64,000 nucleotides of DNA from Pseudomonas citronellolis (GCF_900112375.1 NZ_FOLS01000007.1:159563-223562), one strand, 5' to 3'; positions 39,933 to 49,039 are shown, counted from the first letter of the stretch. Numbers and translations are program-made. The notes: generated by a model from the sequence alone, not told the origin.

Positions 39933-39959
39933 GGCGACCTTCGGGTCGCCATTTTTTTT
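39933..39959 (+). terminator. Intrinsic terminator after DUF1302-DUF1329
   Basis: Stem GGCGACC / GGTCGCC with tetraloop TTCG, then A and eight T residues. This is a textbook rho-independent terminator 21 bases after the DUF1329 stop. Confidence 0.93.
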
Positions 39960-40811
39960 GCGGTCCGGGCCACCCGAACCATGGCGCCTCCAGTGCTCTT
40001 CGTAGAAGCGGACCTTGTCCGCGATAGCCGGAACCACCGGCGCGGTTCGCGGATAAGATCCGCTCCTGCGCACCCCCACCCACGCCATTCCCATGTAGGA
40101 GCGCGCCCTGCGCGCGAATCGCGGGCAGGGCCCGCTCCTACAGGTCGCCGTGAAGCCCGGTATTCCTCCCTGTAGGAGCGAGCTTGCTCGCGAATGAGCC
40201 CCGCAGCGGAGTTTGTTCGCGAGCAAGCTCGCTCCTACGAAAAGACTCGCGGAGGAGCGCCCTCTCCCCAGCCCTCTCCCGCAAGCGGGAGAGGGGGCCG
40301 TTCGGGGTGGTCGGATAGTTCAGCGTCAACCGCCGAGTTCGTAGGGCGCATAACCGTTCGCGGTTATACGCCGCATCTCGGCGCGGGGTGCAGAACAGTT
40401 GCGCCTACGCCGCCCCACCCGCGCCATTCCCATGTAGGAGCGCGCCCTGCGCGCGAAATCGCGGGCAGGGCCCGCTCCTACACAGGTCGCCGTGAAGCCC
40501 GGCATTCCTCCCTGTAGGAGCGAGCTTGCTCGCGAACGAGCCCCGCAGCGGAGTTTGTTCGCGAGCAAGCTCGCTCCTACGAAAAGACTCGTGGAAGAAT
40601 ACCCTCTCCCCAGCCCTCTCCCGCAAGCGGGAGAGGGGGGCCGTTCGGAGCGGTCGGGTGGTTCAGCGTCAGCCGGCGAGTTCGTAGGGCGCATAACCGT
40701 TCGCGGTTATCCGCCGCATCTCGGCGCGGGGTGCAGGACAGTCGCACCTACGCCGCCCCACCCACGCCATTCCCATGTAGGAGCGGACTCCGTCCGCGAT
40801 CCGCCGCGCCG
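39960..40811. repeat. Gene-free palindromic-repeat cluster with a duplicated ~340-bp unit
   Basis: 852 bp without a supported gene. A composite unit starting CATTCCCATGTAGGAG occurs at 40086, 40425 (339 bp later) and, truncated, at 40768 (343 bp later). Each full unit contains a paired GTAGGAGCGCGCCC palindrome, a paired GTAGGAGCGAGCTTGCTCGCGAA palindrome, a CCCTCTCCCGCAAGCGGGAGAGGG palindrome and a GTAGGGCGCATAACCGTTCGC element. Further REP-like units lie near 40,002 and 40,046. The cluster separates the convergent DUF1329 and DUF1254 genes. Confidence 0.85.
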
Positions 40812-42239
40812 CTAGCGGGCGCGGGTCACCTGCGGCAGCGCGTAGCTGCCATCGAGGATGCTGGCGTCCGGCTGGTACAGGCGCAGCAGCAGGTAGAAGT
40901 CGCCCTTGGGCGCCGGCAGCCAGTTGGCCTTGCCTGCGCCGGCCGGCTGGGCGTGCTGGATTGGAATGCTGATCGAGCCGTCCGCGGCGACTTGCAGGCC
41001 CGGGGTGTCCGAGCCGACCTTGTAGCGGCCGATGGGGTTGTCCACCAGCATCTTGTCGCCGGCGTTGTAGATCGTCAGCGACCAGAACGCCCCCACCGGC
41101 GGCGCCTTGGCGAAGGTCAGGCGGTACGGGTTCTCGCCGTTGAGCGGCTTGCCCTGCTCGTCGGTGAAGCGGATCGGGTAGACCGCCTCCTCCGCCAGGT
41201 TGCCGCCCAGGTAGGCGCCGGCCATGACCGAGCGGCCCGGGTAGTCGTAGCCGAACTCCTTGACCAGGGCCACGTTCCAGCCATTGCGCAGCACGGTGGA
41301 GGTCATGGTGGCCTTGCCGGCCACCAGCGGGCCGTCGGCCAGGGCGCGCTTGAGCCCGCGCAGTTGCTCGGCGGTCAGCTTGCTGCGGTCGAAGCCGTGC
41401 TCGGGGGTGAGGCCGATGCGCGCCAGTTGCCCCACCAGCGCCTGGTCCACGGTCTTCATGCGGTTGTGCTGCATGGCGTAGCCCAGGTGGGTGAAGAAGC
41501 CCAGTTCGTCGCCATCGATCGACGGCAGCGCCGGCAGGCTTTGCTTCGCCGGCACGTAGCCGGCCTTGCCCAGCTGGCTCAGCGGGCGCAGGTCGAACTG
41601 CTTCTGCAGCGCCAGCACCGGCGCCAGGTCCTCGCCCTGGCGGATGTGCACGCGGCCCCACAGCCAGACCTTGTCGGTGCTCACCGGCAGCGCCTTGACG
41701 CCTGCCGGCAGGGTGCCCTCCCAGCCCGGCGGCACCAGGGCGAAGCGCCCGGCACCAGTGCCGGTGGCGCGGCGGCCGATGTAGTGCTCCAGGTCGTGGT
41801 ACATGTCGAAGACGTTGATCACGTAGTAGCGGTCGGCGGTGTCCGGCACGCTCAGCACGAAGGGCTCGTCCAGCTTGACCACCGCGCTCATGTACAGGGT
41901 GTCGTTGTTGGCGGTGGGCATGTCCTTGTCCGCCGGGGTGGACAGCGCCGTGGCCCAGCCGATCTGGTTCAGCGGCCCGCGGTAGCTGGTCGGCGGCTTG
42001 TTCGCCGGCACGTCGATGTACTCGCGCAGGATCCGCTCCAGGCGCACCAGCGGGTAGCCCCAGGTGTAGGCCATCACCCCCAGGTTGTAGGCGTCGATCT
42101 CCTGGGCCTGGGCGACCTTCTGCGGCGTCATCACCAGGCTGACCTGCGGATCGGCATAGCTCGGCGCGGCCAGGCAGTGGCCGGCGGCCAGGGCGACGGC
42201 CACGCTCAGCGCGGACAGCATCGTGCGTGTGGCTTTCAT
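40812..42239 (-). CDS. DUF1254/DUF1214 exported protein (copy 1)
   Basis: 475 aa, start ATG 42239 with AAGGAG upstream. The signal peptide ends GHCLAAP. The N-terminal half is DUF1254-like (AYNLGVMAYTWGYPLVRLER, TANNDTLYMSAVVKL) and the C-terminal half DUF1214-like (GAFWSLTIYNAGDKMLVDNPIGRYKVG, PAPKGDFYLLLRLYQPD). Such exported proteins are widespread and of unknown activity. It is the last gene of a minus-strand series with short gaps (49 bp to the previous gene) headed by the sulfatase, and is paralogous to the protein at 43249-44775. Confidence 0.9.
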   Translation of the reverse strand: MKATRTMLSALSVAVALAAGHCLAAPSYADPQVSLVMTPQKVAQAQEIDAYNLGVMAYTWGYPLVRLERILREYIDVPANKPPTSYRGPLNQIGWATALSTPADKDMPTANNDTLYMSAVVKLDEPFVLSVPDTADRYYVINVFDMYHDLEHYIGRRATGTGAGRFALVPPGWEGTLPAGVKALPVSTDKVWLWGRVHIRQGEDLAPVLALQKQFDLRPLSQLGKAGYVPAKQSLPALPSIDGDELGFFTHLGYAMQHNRMKTVDQALVGQLARIGLTPEHGFDRSKLTAEQLRGLKRALADGPLVAGKATMTSTVLRNGWNVALVKEFGYDYPGRSVMAGAYLGGNLAEEAVYPIRFTDEQGKPLNGENPYRLTFAKAPPVGAFWSLTIYNAGDKMLVDNPIGRYKVGSDTPGLQVAADGSISIPIQHAQPAGAGKANWLPAPKGDFYLLLRLYQPDASILDGSYALPQVTRAR

Positions 42240-42288
42240 CGTGAACTCCTTGCTCTGGGTTGGAACTGGTGCGGCCCCCGTCTGCGCG

Positions 42289-43236
42289 TCAGAACGAAGA
42301 CAGGGGCACGGAAAGCGTCAGGTAGGCGGCATGGCCTTCCAGGCGGTTGTAGGCGCCCTGCTCCTTGTAGGCCTTCAGGCGCAGCGACCAGGGCCGCGCG
42401 CCGGGGAAGTTCCAGGCCAGGGTCGCGCCCAGGGCCCGTACACGGCCCCGGAAGGGCCCGAGGCTGGCGCCGCGGCCGCTGTCGCCGGTCAGCTGGCGGT
42501 AGTGGTAGCCGACCAGGCCGGCGGAGAAGCGCGGGCCGAAGTGCTGCTCGGCCGCCCATTCCAGGTGCGCCTCGTTGCCGCTGCGGTAGTCGGTGGCGGG
42601 GTTGGCGGCGTTGACGGTGACGCCGGCGGCGACGGACAGGTCCAGGCCGATGGCCGGGTCGAACCAGGTCAGCGCGGCGAAGGGGTCGGCGCCCCAGTGG
42701 TGGAAGGCGAGGTTGGCCAGGGCCTGGTCGTCGTAGTCGCCGGCCGGCACGTTCAGCGACACCCCGCCCTGCCAGTGGAGGTTGCCGCGGTGCCAGCCGA
42801 GGAAGGCCGCCAGCACCGGGTCGCCGTAGGTGTAGTTGGAGGCGTGCACGTCGCTGGCGAAGCGCCCGCCCTGGGGCCCGGTCAGCTCGGCATCGACGTC
42901 GAGGCCGGGCCCGCCCAGGGGCTGGCTCCAGGACAGCCCCAGGTTGCCGCCGAGCAGTTGCGCGGGCGTGGACCAGAGCAGCGTCGGCATCGCCAGCCAG
43001 GTTTCGACCTGGATGCCGGCCACCACCTTGCCGTTGAGGGGGAAGTCCCGGCTCGCCCCGGCGCTGCCGTCGTAGCGGTAGAGGTCGTTCTGCAGGTACA
43101 GCCCCGGCGGCGGCAGCACCCCGGCCATGGGGCCGCGGGAACCGAGCAGGTAGAAGCCGGCGCCGTTCTCCACCGCCCAGCCCTGGCCGGCGCCGAACAG
43201 CAGGCAGCCGGCCAGCAGGGTGGATTCACGTCGCAT
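42289..43236 (-). CDS. MetA-pathway/phenol-degradation-type outer-membrane protein
   Basis: 315 aa. A signal peptide (LLAGCLLFGAGQGWA) precedes VENGAGFYLLGSRGPMAGVLPPPGLYLQNDLYRYDG, the pattern of the Phenol_MetA_deg family. The rest alternates polar and aromatic residues as in a 10-14-strand barrel, and the chain ends VPLSSF with a terminal Phe. Family members are found in aromatic and terpenoid degradation clusters and are thought to help substrates cross the outer membrane. It lies 12 bp after a DUF1254 gene and 49 bp before another, so it is in the same operon. Confidence 0.86.
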   Translation of the reverse strand: MRRESTLLAGCLLFGAGQGWAVENGAGFYLLGSRGPMAGVLPPPGLYLQNDLYRYDGSAGASRDFPLNGKVVAGIQVETWLAMPTLLWSTPAQLLGGNLGLSWSQPLGGPGLDVDAELTGPQGGRFASDVHASNYTYGDPVLAAFLGWHRGNLHWQGGVSLNVPAGDYDDQALANLAFHHWGADPFAALTWFDPAIGLDLSVAAGVTVNAANPATDYRSGNEAHLEWAAEQHFGPRFSAGLVGYHYRQLTGDSGRGASLGPFRGRVRALGATLAWNFPGARPWSLRLKAYKEQGAYNRLEGHAAYLTLSVPLSSF

Positions 43237-43248
43237 GCCAGGCGCTCG

Positions 43249-44775
43249 TCATGGCAGCAGGTGGCTGCCCATCGCCAGGCCGATGGGCGTGGCGCTGGGC
43301 GCGGCCGCGGCGGCCGGTTCGTCGAGTCGCTCGAAGTCGGGCATCTTGAACTGCTTGTCGAACAGCGCGTCGGTGCCGCCGTAGAAGCGCAGGGCCGGCA
43401 ACGGCCGCTTGCCGCCGGTGGGAATCCAGTTGGACTCCAGGCCCTTGGGCGCCTGCGGGCCGACGTAGAGGGTGACGCTGCCGTCGGCGTTCTTCTTCAT
43501 CTTGTCCAGGCCGTAGGAGTCCAGCGTGGTGCGGTTCTGCCGGGTGTAGATGAAGGCCATGGTGGCGCGGTCGTAGACGGTCAGCGACCAGAACTGCTTC
43601 ACCGGCATGTCGGCCGGCACCACCAGCCTGTAGCTGGCGCCCGCCTCCAGCGGGCGGCCCTGGCTGTCGGCCATGGCCATCAGGTAGTAGGCCGCCGGCC
43701 GCTCGGGCACCTGCCGCGGCACCAGGGTGCACCAGAAGAACGCCAGGGCGCGGCCGTCCACGTCGAGGCGCCCGGGGTAGTCGAAGCCGAAGCCGCGGTT
43801 GGCGTCCGGCAGCAGCAGCGGCACGTACTGGCGGTCGGCCCAGTAGTAATAGTCCCGGGGCAGCTGGTCGAAGCGCTGCTGCAGGTAGTACCAGACGTCC
43901 ACCACGGCCTGGCGCATGGCCCGGCGGGTCTTCTCGTCCGGCTGGTAGGGCTTGCCCTGCTCGATGCCCAGCGAGGCCAGCAGGCCGAGCATGTGCTTGT
44001 CCTCGGGCTGCACCGGCTCGTAGGTGACGGTGTCGTGGAGCAGCTGGAAGTAGCGCTCGTCCTGCGGCAGCAGGGACGAATAGCGCTGTTTCACGGGGTC
44101 GGCGAAACGCTGCTGCGGCGGCTTGGCCGCCTGCGACAGGTAGTACATCTTCAAGCGCTTGGCATAGGCGTAGGCGTCCGCCGCGCTCTTGCCCGGCGCG
44201 CGCACCGAGCGGAAGGCGAAGACGATCCGCCGCGTCGGCGACACCACCTGGCGGTAGCCGGCCGGCACCGTGCCCTTGAAGTCCGGGCCGGTGAGCAGCA
44301 GCTTGTCGCCGCGGCCGGCGTCGATGCCGGAGGGGCCGATGTCGGCGATGGTCCGCTGCCAGGCGTCCACCACCTGGCCGTAGAGGCTGCCGTCCGGGCC
44401 GGCCGGCGGCACCTCCAGCACCACCGGCTCGCGCTTGAGGTCGGAATAGGCGAAGACGTAGGGCGTGGAGCTGTTGGCGGTCCAGGTCTCGAACTTGGGC
44501 GTGGCCGTGCCGGACATGGCGACTATGTCGTTGTCCTTGATGCCGAGCCCGCCGAGGGTGGCCTCCCGCCCGCCCTGGGTCTGCACCCTGGGCAGCGACC
44601 AGAGCACCGCCTCGAAGGCGCGCTGGTACTTCACCTGGTAGTCGAAGTCGCTCACCGAGGGCTTTTCCCCCGCGGCGGGTTGCCCGCCCACCGGTTCCGT
44701 GGTGACGGACTCGGCCGCCTGGCCCTGCAGGGCCAGGGCCAGCAACAGCGGCATCATCAGAGTTCTACGCGACAT
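43249..44775 (-). CDS. DUF1254/DUF1214 exported protein (copy 2)
   Basis: 508 aa, ATG 44775 behind GGGGAG. The signal peptide is LMMPLLLALALQGQAAE. DUF1254-like features include the SSTPYVFAYSDL stretch (matching ANNDTLYMSAVV of copy 1); DUF1214-like features are VKQFWSLTVYDRATMAFIYT and SNWIPTGGKRPLPALRFYGG. It is longer than copy 1 and ends in an Ala-rich tail. Two such paralogs in one operon, on either side of a MetA-type barrel, suggest a joint envelope role with the hydrophobic-compound genes; the biochemical function is unknown. Confidence 0.9.
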   Translation of the reverse strand: MSRRTLMMPLLLALALQGQAAESVTTEPVGGQPAAGEKPSVSDFDYQVKYQRAFEAVLWSLPRVQTQGGREATLGGLGIKDNDIVAMSGTATPKFETWTANSSTPYVFAYSDLKREPVVLEVPPAGPDGSLYGQVVDAWQRTIADIGPSGIDAGRGDKLLLTGPDFKGTVPAGYRQVVSPTRRIVFAFRSVRAPGKSAADAYAYAKRLKMYYLSQAAKPPQQRFADPVKQRYSSLLPQDERYFQLLHDTVTYEPVQPEDKHMLGLLASLGIEQGKPYQPDEKTRRAMRQAVVDVWYYLQQRFDQLPRDYYYWADRQYVPLLLPDANRGFGFDYPGRLDVDGRALAFFWCTLVPRQVPERPAAYYLMAMADSQGRPLEAGASYRLVVPADMPVKQFWSLTVYDRATMAFIYTRQNRTTLDSYGLDKMKKNADGSVTLYVGPQAPKGLESNWIPTGGKRPLPALRFYGGTDALFDKQFKMPDFERLDEPAAAAAPSATPIGLAMGSHLLP

Positions 44776-44839
44776 GGGTGGCTCCCCTGGAAATGACGGA
44801 CGGGTCGCCGGCCACGGCCCCAGCCGCGGCCGGCGCGGC

Positions 44840-45664
44840 TCAGCGGCGCTCGGCCTGCAGCGCCTTGGCGAGGGTCTGGTCGGTGAGCCAGCGCAGCAGC
44901 GAGCTGGTCTTGCGCGCCATGCCCCGCAACAGCCTGGCGCGCAGGCCCGGGGTGATCATGAATTCGCGCTTGCGCAGCCCGGCGAGGATGCCGGCCACGG
45001 CTTCCTCCACCGTCAGCACCCCGGCGGTGGCGTTGAGCGCCTCGGTGACCTTGCTGCCGTGCTGGCGCTCGTAGGTCAGCAGCGGCGTGGCGATCTCGCC
45101 GGGGCACACCACGGAGACGTCGATGCCGCGCGGCTTCTGCTCCAGGCGCAGGACCTCGGCCAGGCCCACCACGCCGAACTTGGAGGCGCAGTAGGCGGCC
45201 TGGGTGTAGCCGCCCATGATTCCCGACAGCGAGGCCACCAGCACCAGGTGGCTGCCCCGCTGCATGTAGCGCAGCGCGCCGGCGGCGAAGTTGCGGCTGC
45301 CGATCAGGTTGATGCGCACCACCAGCTCGAAGGTTTCCGCCGGCAGCTCGGTGAACAGCGCGGTGCGCAGGATGCCGGCGGAATTGAAGGCGAAGTCCGG
45401 CGCGCCCATTTTGGTGGCGGCGGCGTCCACCGCCGCGTCCACCTCGGCGGCCTTGGTGATGTCGACGATGAAGGCCTCGACCTTCTGCTGCGGCTGCCGG
45501 CACAGGGCGCGCAGCTCGGCGAGCACGCCCTCGTCCACCCGCAGGTCGAACAGCGCCACGCTGGCGCCCTCGCCCACCAGGGCCTTGGCGACCTGCAGGC
45601 CGATGCCGCTGCCGGCGCCGGAAATGAAGGCGACGCGCGGCGCGCCGTGGATCCACTGACTCAT
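44840..45664 (-). CDS. SDR-family oxidoreductase in the sulfatase operon
   Basis: 274 aa, start ATG 45664 overlapping the previous stop by 4 bp (ATGA) with GGGGAGCC upstream. Classical SDR: GAGSGIG cofactor loop, an NSAG variant in place of NNAG, catalytic YCASK with an upstream Ser (VASLSG). The C-terminal third is longer than minimal SDRs and basic (RKREFMITPGLRARLLRGMARK), like SDRs acting on lipid or steroid-like substrates. Neighbouring 3-beta-HSD-like and sulfatase genes suggest a ring or alkyl alcohol substrate, which is inference. Confidence 0.9.
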   Translation of the reverse strand: MSQWIHGAPRVAFISGAGSGIGLQVAKALVGEGASVALFDLRVDEGVLAELRALCRQPQQKVEAFIVDITKAAEVDAAVDAAATKMGAPDFAFNSAGILRTALFTELPAETFELVVRINLIGSRNFAAGALRYMQRGSHLVLVASLSGIMGGYTQAAYCASKFGVVGLAEVLRLEQKPRGIDVSVVCPGEIATPLLTYERQHGSKVTEALNATAGVLTVEEAVAGILAGLRKREFMITPGLRARLLRGMARKTSSLLRWLTDQTLAKALQAERR

Positions 45665-46701
45665 GCCTGGCTCCCCAGTCCTGCTGTTGCACTTGCGGCG
45701 CCTGCCGACGCCTGGCGTTGTGTACGGAAATGCTCGGCCAGCTCCGCCATGGCCGCCTCGAAGCTCACCGGCGGCCGGTAGTCGAGCAGGCGCCGGGCCT
45801 TGTCGATGGCGAACTCGTTGGGCCCGCCCATCAGGCGGAAGGTCTGCCGCGTCAGGTGCGGGCGCTGCGTCTGCTTGCGCAGGTGCCCCCACCACTCCAG
45901 GGCGCTGGCCATGAAGCGCGCCAGCCAGTTCGGCAGGCTTTTCGGCGGCGGCGTCTGCGCGGCCTGGGCCAGGGCCTCCAGGTAGGTCTTCCAGGTCACG
46001 CCGAAGCCGTCGGCGGCGATGAACACCTCGCCATGCACGAACGCCGAGCGCGCGGCGGCGATCAGCAGCGCCACCAGGTTGTTCACGTGCACCAGCCCGG
46101 CATCCCAGTCGCCGGAACCCAGCAGGCAGGGCGCGCCTTCGCGCAGCACCTGCACCAGCGAGTTCACCCAGGGCATGCTGCCCACGCCGAAGACGTTGGC
46201 CGGCCGCACGATGGTGCCCTTGAGCCCGCGCGCCACGCCCTCGCGGGTGACGCGCTCCTGTTCCTGCTTGCAGAACTCGTAGGCCGACGACGGCACGCCG
46301 ACCGGGCTGTCCTCGCTCAGCCGGCCCTTGGCCAGGGCGCTGGCGAAGGCGCAGACGCTGGTGGTCACCACGAAGTGCGCGCCCCAGCCCAGGGCCAGTT
46401 CGATGGCCTGCTCGGTGCCCTTGACGGTCACTTCCACGTGGGACTGGGTGCTGCCCCAGTCGCTGACCACCGCGGCCAGGTGGAAGATGGCGTCCACCGG
46501 GCCGATCCGCTCGCGCAGTTCGAGCAGCCGGCGCACGTCGCCGACCACCACCCGGACGTTATCGCCCCACTCCGCCGGCACGGCTTCGCCGGGCATCATC
46601 AGGGCGACCACGGCCACCTGCTCGGCCAGCAACTGGCGCACCAGGTGACGGCCGATGAAGCCGCCGGCGCCGGTGACGAATGCGCTCTGCAAGCGGCTCA
46701 T
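45661..46701 (-). CDS. NAD-dependent epimerase / 3-beta-HSD-like dehydrogenase
   Basis: 346 aa from ATG 46701; GTG 46710 would overlap the upstream stop and add three residues. Extended SDR: Rossmann loop GAGGFIG near residue 11, NAD-binding acidic block DVRRL, HLAAVVSDWG, active-site YEFCK preceded by VVTTSVCAF, and substrate side GTIVRPANVFGVGS. The family includes 3-beta-hydroxysteroid dehydrogenases and sterol-4-alpha-carboxylate dehydrogenases. The C-terminal ALEWWGHLRKQTQRPHLTR region is typical of that branch. It begins one base after the cupin stop and overlaps the next SDR, so it is operonic. Confidence 0.87.
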   Translation of the reverse strand: MSRLQSAFVTGAGGFIGRHLVRQLLAEQVAVVALMMPGEAVPAEWGDNVRVVVGDVRRLLELRERIGPVDAIFHLAAVVSDWGSTQSHVEVTVKGTEQAIELALGWGAHFVVTTSVCAFASALAKGRLSEDSPVGVPSSAYEFCKQEQERVTREGVARGLKGTIVRPANVFGVGSMPWVNSLVQVLREGAPCLLGSGDWDAGLVHVNNLVALLIAAARSAFVHGEVFIAADGFGVTWKTYLEALAQAAQTPPPKSLPNWLARFMASALEWWGHLRKQTQRPHLTRQTFRLMGGPNEFAIDKARRLLDYRPPVSFEAAMAELAEHFRTQRQASAGAASATAGLGSQA

Positions 46702-46702
46702 C

Positions 46703-47236
46703 TCACTCACCGAGCACGATCAGCTTGTCGCAGCTCTTGCCTTCGGCCGCGCACAGCGCGCGGTAGACGGCCAGCGCGGTCTTGGCGTCGAGGATGCGGA
46801 TGACGTCGCCCTTCTCGTCGATGTCGACGTTGCTGCCGAAGATGGCGAACCAGACGTCGGCGATCTCCGTGGCGTCCTCGGCCACGCACAGGGTGTGCAG
46901 CGAATGCGCCGGCTCGTAGAGGTAGGAACCGGCCTTGTTCACCTTGTCCGGGTATTCGCGGTAGAACCACTCGCCCTGCAGGGTGACGGCGAACACCGGG
47001 CCGGTGTGGTAGTGGGTGTCGACGCCGAAGCCCGGCTTCATGCGGGTGCGGTTGATCCACAGGTTCTGGTTCAGGTCCACGTGCAGCAGCTGGATGGTGG
47101 AACCGTCGGGCAGGGCGACCCAGGGCAGGTCGTCCTCCAGCAGCAGGATCGCCTCGCGGGCGTGGTCGCGGGACACCACGGGGGCGTTCTGCATGGCGGC
47201 GAAGACTTGCATGGCGGCGGGGCTGAGCTGGCTCAT
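46703..47236 (-). CDS. Cupin-domain protein, dihydroxyacetophenone dioxygenase-like
   Basis: 177 aa. A single cupin fold is seen: first motif THYHTGPVFAVTLQGEW (metal-binding His pair), then a downstream His in YEPAHSLHTL. The pattern resembles 2,4'-dihydroxyacetophenone dioxygenase-family and ChrR-type cupins, which cleave C-C bonds next to a carbonyl or act as sensors. The start ATG 47236 has only a weak upstream ribosome-binding site; the longer open frame upstream is low-complexity Arg/Pro and unlikely to be coding. It lies between the sulfatase and the 3-beta-HSD-like gene. Activity and substrate are inferred. Confidence 0.82.
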   Translation of the reverse strand: MSQLSPAAMQVFAAMQNAPVVSRDHAREAILLLEDDLPWVALPDGSTIQLLHVDLNQNLWINRTRMKPGFGVDTHYHTGPVFAVTLQGEWFYREYPDKVNKAGSYLYEPAHSLHTLCVAEDATEIADVWFAIFGSNVDIDEKGDVIRILDAKTALAVYRALCAAEGKSCDKLIVLGE

Positions 47237-47322
47237 CGGGGGTAAAACTCCGGTCTTGTTGTTCTGCGCGCGACGGGCGCGCGGGGGTAAACCTGGCGGC
47301 CGTCGGGCGGCCGCCGGGGGAA

Positions 47323-48927
47323 TCATTTTTCGGCCTGTTTGGTGATCTGTTCCTTGAGTTGGTCGAAGCTCAGCGACACGCCCTTCTGCGCCGGCGGGAA
47401 GTCCCTGAAGGTCTTCAGGTGCGCGACTATGGCGTCGGTCATGCGGTTGAACAGGTAGGTCTTCTTCTGCAGCAGGTTGGCGCGCGGGCCGGGCGCCTGG
47501 TCGTAGCTCTCGAAGGGGTCCTGGCGGATGTTGAACAGCCAGGGCATCTCCAGCGTGGTGGTGCTGCCGTAGTAGCCGTCGCGGGTATAGAAGTGCGCCT
47601 TCCACTGGTCCAGGCGCACGGCCTGCAGGCGGCTCTCGGCGTAGTAGAAGATCTCGTGGCGCGCCGACTGGTCGGTCTTGCCTTCCCAGTAGGCCAGGTT
47701 GTCGAGGCCGTCGATGTAGTTCTTCTTCACCACGCCGGTGCCCAGGTCGTCGCCCTTGGCCAGGCGCTCGCGCACGTCGGGCATGCCGGCGGCGGCCGCC
47801 AGGGTGGTGAACAGGTCCTCGTGGGACTGGATGCCGTTGAGCTCCTCGCCCGCCGGGATGTGCCCCGGCCAGCGCACCATCATCGGCACGCGCACGCCGC
47901 CTTCCCAGGTGGTCATCTTGGTGCTGCGGTAGGGGCTGGTGCCGCCGAACGGGTAGGTCTCGTGCTCCGGGCCGTTGTCGGTGGAGTAGATGACGATGGT
48001 GTTGTCGGTGATGCCCAGGTCGTCGAGCTTCTTCAGCACCGTGCCGACGTCCTCGTCATGCTGCAACATGCCGGCGCAGTGTTCGTCCTCGCCGCTGGTG
48101 AACTGCTTGCAGCGCTCCAGGTACTGGTTCGGCGTGTGGGTGAAGACGTGCATGCGCGTGGTGTTGATCCAGGCGAAGAACGGCTTCTTCTGCGCCACGG
48201 CCTTGTCCATGAACTTGAACGAGGCCTGGATCAGTTCCTGGTCGACGGTTTCCATGCGCTTGCGCGTCAGCGCGCCGGTGTCCTCGCAGCGTTGCCTGCC
48301 CCATTTGCCGAAGCGCGGGTCCTCGCCGGACGTCTCGCTGTCGGTGGCGTAGCAGTGCAGCACGCCGCGCGGGCCGTAGCGCTTCTTGAAGCCGGGGTCG
48401 CTCGGGTAGTCGACGTCCTCCGGCTCTTCCTCGGTGTTGAGGTGGTAGAGGTTGCCGAAGAACTCGTCGAAGCCGTGCACCGTCGGCAGGTGCTCGTTGC
48501 GGTCGCCCAGGTGGTTCTTGCCGAACTGGCCGCTGGTGTAGCCCTGGGTCTTGAGCACCTCGGCCAGGGTCACGGTCTGCGGCTTGAGGCCCAGCGGCCC
48601 GCCCGGCTGGCTGACGGTGGTCATGCCCGAGCGGATCGGCAGCTGGCCGGTGATGAAGGCGGCGCGCCCGGCGGTGCAGCTGGGCTGGGCGTAGTGGTCG
48701 CTGAAGATGGCGCCGCCCTTGGCGATGCTGTCGATGTTCGGCGTGCGGTAGCCCATGGCGCCACGGCTGTAGGCGCTGAGGTTCCACATGCCGATGTCGT
48801 CACCGAAGATCACCACGATGTTGGGCTTGTCCGCCGCCTGGGCGGCGCCGCCCAGCACGGGCAGAACGAGAAACAGCAGGCGCGCGGCCAGGGTCGCGGC
48901 GCGGCGTGGCAGGTATTTGCGGGTCAT
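47323..48927 (-). CDS. Type I sulfatase (arylsulfatase-like), exported
   Basis: 534 aa from ATG 48927. A basic N-terminus and hydrophobic stretch (LLFLVLPVLGGAAQA) form a signal peptide. The alkaline-phosphatase-like fold is clear: PNIVVIFGDDIGMWNLSAY (metal Asp-Asp), the formylglycine site SCTAGRAAFITGQ (Cys followed by TAGR, a CxAxR form of the CxPxR signature), GKNHLGD, and YSTDNGPEH. Conversion of that Cys to formylglycine is needed for activity. It removes sulfate from an organic sulfate ester, in the periplasm. It is the first gene of the seven-gene minus-strand series and is divergent from an AraC-type gene 112 bp away. Confidence 0.92.
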   Translation of the reverse strand: MTRKYLPRRAATLAARLLFLVLPVLGGAAQAADKPNIVVIFGDDIGMWNLSAYSRGAMGYRTPNIDSIAKGGAIFSDHYAQPSCTAGRAAFITGQLPIRSGMTTVSQPGGPLGLKPQTVTLAEVLKTQGYTSGQFGKNHLGDRNEHLPTVHGFDEFFGNLYHLNTEEEPEDVDYPSDPGFKKRYGPRGVLHCYATDSETSGEDPRFGKWGRQRCEDTGALTRKRMETVDQELIQASFKFMDKAVAQKKPFFAWINTTRMHVFTHTPNQYLERCKQFTSGEDEHCAGMLQHDEDVGTVLKKLDDLGITDNTIVIYSTDNGPEHETYPFGGTSPYRSTKMTTWEGGVRVPMMVRWPGHIPAGEELNGIQSHEDLFTTLAAAAGMPDVRERLAKGDDLGTGVVKKNYIDGLDNLAYWEGKTDQSARHEIFYYAESRLQAVRLDQWKAHFYTRDGYYGSTTTLEMPWLFNIRQDPFESYDQAPGPRANLLQKKTYLFNRMTDAIVAHLKTFRDFPPAQKGVSLSFDQLKEQITKQAEK

Positions 48928-49039
48928 GTTTCTTATTCTCGGTTTATCATCAACGGCGGGGCGTGGCTGGCCGCCAACAGGCAAGGCGGGACAGCACGCT
49001 CGAACGGCCACATGAAACGGCAAGAGGACGCTGGCGAAC
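48928..49039. promoter_or_regulatory. Divergent control region, sulfatase operon / AraC regulator
   Basis: A 112-bp gap between the diverging starts of the sulfatase and the AraC-type regulator. It must contain the promoters for both. No convincing operator was recognised by eye, though AraC-type sites are often degenerate. Confidence 0.5.
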
